Position numbers and translations under genes: made by a program. A DNA stretch of 20,833 nucleotides, from NCBI GenBank assembly GCA_036939355.1, contig JALLAP010000646.1:1-20833 (forward strand), read 5' to 3'. A model generated the notes under the pieces. That model searched no databases. It was given only the letters and a program-made list of their open reading frames with translations, and was not told where the DNA came from. The DNA comes from Thalassiosira profunda. Taxonomy: Eukaryota; Bacillariophyta; Thalassiosirophyceae; Thalassiosirales; Thalassiosiraceae. This document shows, piece after piece, positions 15,405 to 20,833 of the stretch (positions are counted from its first letter, which is position 1; each line of letters begins with the position of its first letter).

Positions 15405-18400
15405 TTACGTAGCTATTTCATCATCGGTCTCCAAGTGCAGTCTTGACAGTGCATCCGCAGGAGCGAGGGAAACCTCGGCCACCGCGGGAACAGAAGGAGA
15501 TTCGTCGCCGTACGTTGAGGTCATCTCAAGCTTGAAATGAAGCGGCACCTGGTTGCTCCGGAAATATTCGCCCAACAGGGAAATCATAGCATCATCCAGA
15601 CCGCCGAGTTCCACTAACGACCAATCAACGTCAGTATCGATTGTGTTGGACAGTTGAAGTGCGTCGCAAAGAAGATGGAGGGGAAACCGTGCGGTCAGAG
15701 GGCGTTCCTCTCCATAATCAACAAACACATCCAAATCAGAAGCGTTTGTATCACGGACGCCAAACCCCAAAATGAAGCCGATGCACACTCTGTGCCTATT
15801 GAAGGCGCCCGCACACACGGGGATGCGAGCGTGAATGCGATCCAGCGTCGACCTGCAACATTCCAGGCCTGAGGGAGAGTTGCACCAGGATTCGAGCTCC
15901 TCTTGCCGAAGCCGCATCAAGTGCCCCCCGGCTTTGCACGAGGAGAGGCTCCAAACCCCTCTTGCGCACTGCTCGCTGGCATCGAACGATTCCACTTGAA
16001 TGTTGCAGAATGCAACGACAGCGGGCAGCGATGCTTCGACGCTGCCAAGATGGAACGGGTCGTTGTTCTGCGGGCCGTGGTTCCGAGTCAGTTTCATGAC
16101 CAAGCCAGACTCGTCCGTCAACCAGGCTTCGGAAGTATGTTCGCCTCGCTGCTGAATGTTCACCACGCATGCAACAAGATCAACCTCTCGTGCCAAGCGG
16201 TTGGAATCCAGTGCCCTCGACATGAGAGTGGTGCGAACGAGCGAGTTGGGACAGCGCTCCACGTAGCCCGACTCGATGAGCTGATATTGCGTTGGCTCTG
16301 TCGGAAGAGGCTCCATTTTCGCATCCTTGTTGGCGGACAGCTGAAGGAGACCGCCTCCACCAGACTTAACGCCCAGATTTTTCATCCTCACCACGGCGCC
16401 CTCTTTCAAGAGGTGCAAGTGCTCCTCCGACACGCGCCACACGGTGAGCTCGGCCGTCATTTTCTGAGACTTTTCTGTCTGCTTGGAGCGGCAAAGTGCC
16501 TTCACGAGCACTCGGATGTACGGAATGCTCGTTCGATCTGGTGCTGCGTGGTCCTTCAGGGAATCTTCGATGCTCCTGGATACCATGCTTTGAAGGAGAT
16601 GTTGCCGCTTTTCAGACCAGTCATCTATCGCCTTCTTCTCGTCAGCCCCAAGCTTTTCGTAGAACTGGGCATGTAGATTGATGAATGATTAGCCTTCGGT
16701 CGCTGTTAAGAGACAACCTCACGCACGGATTGAAGTCTTACCTCTTCGGGAGAATTGGACGCCATCATTTCATTCCAGTGGCTGGGCGCATCCTCGTCGA
16801 CCTCCTTCAAAACAAGATGCGACGCAATGATTAGAAGAAGACAAAAGCATAAAAAGATCTCGCCCGCACATCAACTCCTTACCTCCTCGCATTCCTTTCG
16901 AGCGCTCTCTGCGTATTTCTCACTTGCGCGTTGATGGCCGGTATCAAACTCGCTTTGGCGTGCTGCCTCTTCGGCTTCCGTCAAGTGATTGGTGGATACC
17001 ACCGCCTCCTTGTTGGAGCCGTCTCCAATCTTCTCGAGGTACATCATTGGGTAGCGTTTGCAGACGACCAAATCGATCACTGGCACTGCGCCTCCGTCCG
17101 GGAAGATGTCGCCCAGGGACTTGACCAAGAGACTGCCGCCTTGATGCACATTGTGCTTGGGGTGGACGAAACCGAGCTTGGCGTCCCATTTGGCCAGACG
17201 CGAATTGTTGGCCGAGATCTTCAGAAAGAGAGGACAGTTCCTTCGGTCCGAAAAATAGCCCTCGTCCAAAGGGTCGACGCCGTCGTCTGAGCCAACGAGC
17301 TGGGCGTTGCAAATCATGACCTTGGAACCCACTTGGATTCTGCCTTGGCCAACGAGCTTGGTGAGAACGGGATCGGGAAGTGCACACACTGCATACCAGC
17401 CGTCTGTCATCTCCAGCCGCACTTCCTCCACCGCTCCCTTCCCAGGCTGGTCGCCGCTCTTGGGCGCTTTGGACTTGAAACGCAAGATTTGGCTGACGCA
17501 AAGAATGATTGGCGTGCTGGCGGAGACATCCTTGTTCAAGAGTTTGCGCACTGCGGGCCGCTTCGCGCCTCGCAGCTCCTTTTCGTACCGGCCCTTCATC
17601 TGCGATAGGACGTGACTGTATGTAAGATAGTGCCCTCCCAACTGGCCCGGGAAGCGACGCTCCATGGCCGCGAGCTTCCACACAATCCATCGATAGTGAT
17701 TCTGAATCCACTTTCCCGCGAACAGCTCCTTGTCGCAGCCTTGGCCGACGAGCCACTCGCTGACGTCGTCGACTTTGCCCACGTGACTACACTTTGGGAC
17801 ATCTCTCTGGCCCAGGAAGAAGAGCGGCGATTGGTCGTCCGTGCGAAATCGAAGCTTGGTTGCGTTGGTGCTTGTCACTCTCAGCGTTACATCTTTGACG
17901 CCTTGCTCGATGCACTCGTCCCAAGTGTTGGACCGGGTTGCCTGGTGCTTTGACGCAAAGTGCCCAANTGACGCCTTGCTCGATGCACTCGTCCCAAGTG
18001 TTGGACCGGGTTGCCTGGTGCTTCGACGCAAAGTGCCCAAGGCTGACTTTGCTGTAGTTGGACGAATCAGTTGCAAAGTCTCGCGTTGGAGGACCAGACT
18101 GCTCCCCTTCCTCTTTCGAAGCGTTATCAAAGAGGCGCTTGGATTTCATGACAGATGGAGCTTGGTGAGATATGTTCGTCATCTCGTGGAGAGGGGTATG
18201 GGCGTTCATTGCGTGCGGGGAAGATGGCAACGTTGCTTCATCGCTGGCCGGAGTGCCCTTCTTGTCGGTCACAACTTGGGCGCTGTCAGACACATCCACA
18301 CCATCTGTCGGCTCGTCGATCTCCGGTTCCGGCTGGCTGCGTTCGGTTGGGAGGCAATCGTTGGTCTGGGCGTCTGCGCCGCCGCTTATCCTGTTCCTCG

Positions 18401-20833
18401 TGTCAGGTGTAACAAAGGCTTCGAGGTAAGAACCAACGTTCTTGGGCGCACCGGCAACTGCATCACCGCCGATGCCGTCTAGGGACACTCTATTTGCAGC
18501 TCGTCGGGCCTCGCCGCGGTCATCAAAAAGATCGCTTGCGTTTGCCAAGCTATCCTCCGAAATGCTGAGTTGTCGACGAGAGCCAGCAATAGAAAACCCA
18601 GATGATACCCGTCGGCCTTCCTGCGGTTTGCTGCCCGGATCAAGGGAAAACCGAACCCTTCGGCTGGCCCCAGTGGTGGCATCGTCGTGGCTCTCCTGGG
18701 AACCCAAAAGCTGGTCAGCCCTAGCCCTTCCCTCCTCCGATACTGCGATCCTACTATTGGATCCGCCCTTCGTAAACCCTACAAAGCTCTGGCCTGCATC
18801 TCGCAAAGGATTGTCTGCGATGCGACCATCCCGTTGAGACGCAGGCTTCTCTGCACTGGAAACGCCTTGCTGTCTTCCCCTGGCATCCAAAATGGAGTCA
18901 GCGTGGCCTGCATCGGCCTTCTGCTTGTTGGTATCGTAGCCATTGCCCTCGCTGGAACCAAAGAGGGAATCAGCTCTTGCCCTGCCCTCTTCAGATACTG
19001 CAATTCGAGTGCTCGAGCCGGCAGAGGCAAAACCCACGAAGGGCTGGACGCCGTCGTCTTCTCCAGGAGCGACACCAGACGTGCGTGAGTCGCTCTTTTC
19101 GCCAAACAAGCTGTCTGCTGCGGCCAAACCCTCTTCAGATATCGCAATCTTCGCATTCGAGCCAGCCGAGGCAAACCCCACGAAGCTCTGGCCTCTTTGG
19201 TCTCGTTCGGGAGCGAGATCAGACGTGGACGCACCATTCTTTTCGCCAAAGATGCTGTCAGCTGCAGCCAGACCCTCNAGATCAGACGTGGACGCACCAT
19301 TCTTTTCGCCAAAGATGCTGTCAGCTGCAGCCAGACCCTCGTCAGAAATCGCAATCTTCGCATTGGACCCGGCCGTGGCAAACCCCACGAAGCTCTGGCC
19401 TCCTTCGGGAGCGAGATCAGACGTGGACGCACCATTCTTTTCGCCAAAGATGCTGTCAGCTGCAGCCAAACTTTCGTCAGAAATCGCAATCTTTGCATTG
19501 GAACCGGCTGTTGCAAAGCCCACGAAGCTCTGGCCTCCAATAACTCCTTTAGGAGCGGCATCAGACTTGCACGCATCACTCTTGTCACCAAAGATGTGGC
19601 TAGCGGCGGCCAAACCGTCTTCAGATATCACAATCTCCGCATTCGACCCGGCCGTGGCAAAACCTGCGAAGCCCTGGCTCCCAGCGCCAATACTAGATTC
19701 TCTGCTCTCTCGAAGAACGTTGCTGTCCCCGAATAAGGCTTTGGCCTTGCCCATGCCTTCTTCCGACACAGCAATCTTGGCATTCGACCCAGCTGTGGAG
19801 AAGCCTTCGAAGCTCTGGCCTCCACTGACTCCTCCAAGAGCAACAAGAGGCGTGCGTGAGCCACTCTTTTCGCTAAAGATGCTGTCTGCTGCAGCCAAAC
19901 CCTCGTCAGATATCGCAATCTTGGCATTCGACCCGGCCGTGGCGAAGCCTACACAGCTCTGGCCTCCCATAGCTCCTTTAGGAGCGGGATCTGGCCTGCG
20001 TGAGGCACTTTTTTCGCCAAACAAGTTGTCTGCTGCAGCCAAACCCTCGTCAGAAACCGCAATCTTGGCATTCGAACCGGCCGTGGCGAAGCCTACAAAG
20101 CTCTGACCTCTACTCGTACTAGATTCGTTTCCCTCTTGAGGGACGAAGTCGTCTCCAAATAACGCGTTGGCCTTGCCCAGGCCCTCTTTGGACACTGCAA
20201 TGGGCTTGCTTTTGCCAGCAGTTGTGAACGTTGAAAATGAAGGTGCCGAGCTGCTTCTGCTCTCTTTGTTCGAGCCGTCGTTTGAGACGGCAGATGGAAC
20301 CTCGCTTGAAAGGCCTTCTGCACTCGGGCGATCGCTGACTGCGTTGCTCTGGGATCCGCGTGTTGAAAATGCCTTCAAGCTGTCGCCATCTCCGTCGCCA
20401 CCGAGTAGTTTTGTAGCCTCTTCCATCATCTCACCCGAGACAGCGAGGGCCTTGCCGCTGCCAGCCATTTGAAAGCCTACCGCAGCGCCGTCTGACTTCG
20501 AGACCTTTGAGGTTTGGGCAAGATCGCTGTCACCACCGAGTAACTTCGTAGCCTCTTCCATCATTTCACCGGAGACAGCGAGAGCTTTCCCGCTGCTGGC
20601 CATTTGAAAGCCTATCGCAGCGCCATCTGACTTCGTGTCGAATTGCGTGGAAAAGTCGCTGTACAGGCCTGGATCTGCGTTGGGAGGCTGGCTGTCGCCG
20701 GACAACAATTTGGCCGCATTGTTCATTCTCTCCTCTGGTACATCGATGATAGACTTTTTCCCAGCGGTTCTGAAGATGGGCAGACTGGTGGAGCCAGCAT
20801 TGCCTGAGGTAGCTCCAAAAGAGTCGCCAAGGC
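15405..20833 (-). CDS. BRCA2: BRCA2 homologue, 5'-truncated by the window edge; frame broken by an assembly join
   Basis: The gene runs on the minus strand from beyond the right edge. Exons seen are >20833-16883, 16804-16742 (21 codons) and 16664-15405. Introns are 78 and 77 bp, both GT-AG and phase 0. Order: at least 14 BRC repeats (20780-18516); a linker; the helical domain (about 17790-17500; KWIQNHYRWIVWKLAAMERR, KRPAVRKLLNKD), which binds DSS1 in known BRCA2; OB1 (from about 17500); OB2 (from VPVIDLVVCKRYPMMYLEKI, about 17090) with a charged Tower-like insert spanning both introns (about 16990-16530); the rest of OB2 (TVWRVSEEHLHLLKEGAVVRMKNLGV); and OB3 (from about 16180). BRCA2 loads RAD51 onto single-stranded DNA in homologous recombination. 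A 72-bp duplication around the N at 17968 shifts the frame. Dropping one copy and the N gives a continuous reading from LGHFASKHQ into KDVTLRV, so the break is judged an artefact. The N-terminal partner-binding region lies outside the window. Confidence 0.92.
17896..18040. repeat. 72-bp duplication flanking a single N (contig-join artefact)
   Basis: Bases 17896-17967 and 17969-18040 differ at only one site (TTTGACGC versus TTCGACGC) and are separated by the lone N at 17968. The extra 73 bases shift the otherwise continuous BRCA2 frame. This is what is expected when two overlapping contigs, perhaps from the two alleles of a diploid, are joined without merging the overlap. Confidence 0.85.
18516..20780 (-). 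repeat. Array of 14 BRC (RAD51-binding) repeats within BRCA2
   Basis: Each unit is about 29 residues with an F-x-x-A block and an L/I-F/L-G-E/D block. Coordinates from N- to C-terminus: 20694-20780 (FRTA), 20529-20615 (FQMA), 20394-20480 (FQMA), 20148-20237 (FTTA), 20010-20096, 19866-19952, 19722-19808, 19581-19667, 19437-19523, 19302-19388 (FATA or FSTA in these six), 19095-19181 (FASA), 18951-19037 (FASA), 18696-18782 (FTKG, degenerate) and 18516-18602 (FSIA). A further half-unit at 19239-19277 abuts the N. Repeats 5-10 are the most alike (FATAGSNAKIAISDEGLAAA) and have a period of 135-144 bp. Repeats 2 and 3 form a second subfamily (SGKALAVSGEMMEEATKLLG). The residues at the right edge (LGDS) may be the end of another unit. 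Confidence 0.9.
19216..19340. repeat. 62-bp exact duplication flanking a single N inside the BRC array
   Basis: Bases 19216-19277 and 19279-19340 are identical and separated by the N at 19278. Duplication plus N is 63 bases, so the frame is kept and half of a BRC unit appears twice. It may be an unmerged contig overlap, or an unresolved gap in a near-identical repeat array that hides further units. Confidence 0.8.

Noticed and set aside
19216..19340. Reading the 62-bp duplication as a genuine extra half BRC unit
   Set aside because: Exact identity on both sides of a lone N, and the same pattern at 17968, point to an assembly join.
18516..20780. Regular ~140-bp repeats considered as a CRISPR or satellite array
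   Set aside because: The repeats are in frame, diverge at codon-tolerant sites and encode BRC motifs, so they are protein repeats.

Overview
This is a stretch of a GC-rich nuclear genome from a eukaryotic alga, most likely a diatom or a close ochrophyte relative. The main evidence is the type II membrane protein at 12407-15247. It combines Pro/Ser-rich 'PSxxPS' spacers, a degenerate FG-GAP-like propeller and two copies of a 'YPEETSY...GDG...GYY' domain, a combination I associate with diatom predicted proteins. Short GT-AG introns (69-127 bp), many intronless genes and tightly packed genes on alternating strands fit this. The species cannot be named from the sequence.

Layout, left to right. 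1-186 (-): the 5' end of a gene cut by the window edge. 488-1862 (+): a SET-domain methyltransferase with a signal peptide and a C-terminal RDEL. 2020-2457 (-): a small Cys-rich protein. 2787-4040 (+) and 5708-7005 (+): two diverged tandem paralogues of an unrecognised polytopic membrane protein. Between them, 4399-4699 (-): a 70-residue spliced Ser/Asn/Gly/Tyr-rich microprotein. 7124-8950 (-): a membrane-anchored sulfatase. 9312-10016 (+): a MED4-like Mediator subunit. 10428-12296 (+): a membrane-anchored JmjC/cupin-8 oxygenase. 12407-15247 (-): the propeller protein. 15405 to the right edge (-): BRCA2 with at least 14 BRC repeats, a helical domain and OB folds. Its 5' end is outside the window.

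Functionally, BRCA2 (homologous recombination) and MED4 (transcription) are nuclear housekeeping genes. Most other genes look like secretory-pathway or membrane proteins. The most provocative combination is an apparently ER-resident SET methyltransferase about 8.5 kb from a membrane-anchored FIH-like Fe(II)/2-oxoglutarate oxygenase. If the host is a diatom, these two enzyme types are what lumenal lysine methylation and delta-hydroxylation of silaffin-type biosilica proteins would need. That link is inference only.

Two single-N positions (17968 and 19278) sit between near-identical flanks of 72 and 62 bp. They look like joins of overlapping contigs. The first breaks the BRCA2 reading frame artificially, and the second makes the BRC count uncertain.
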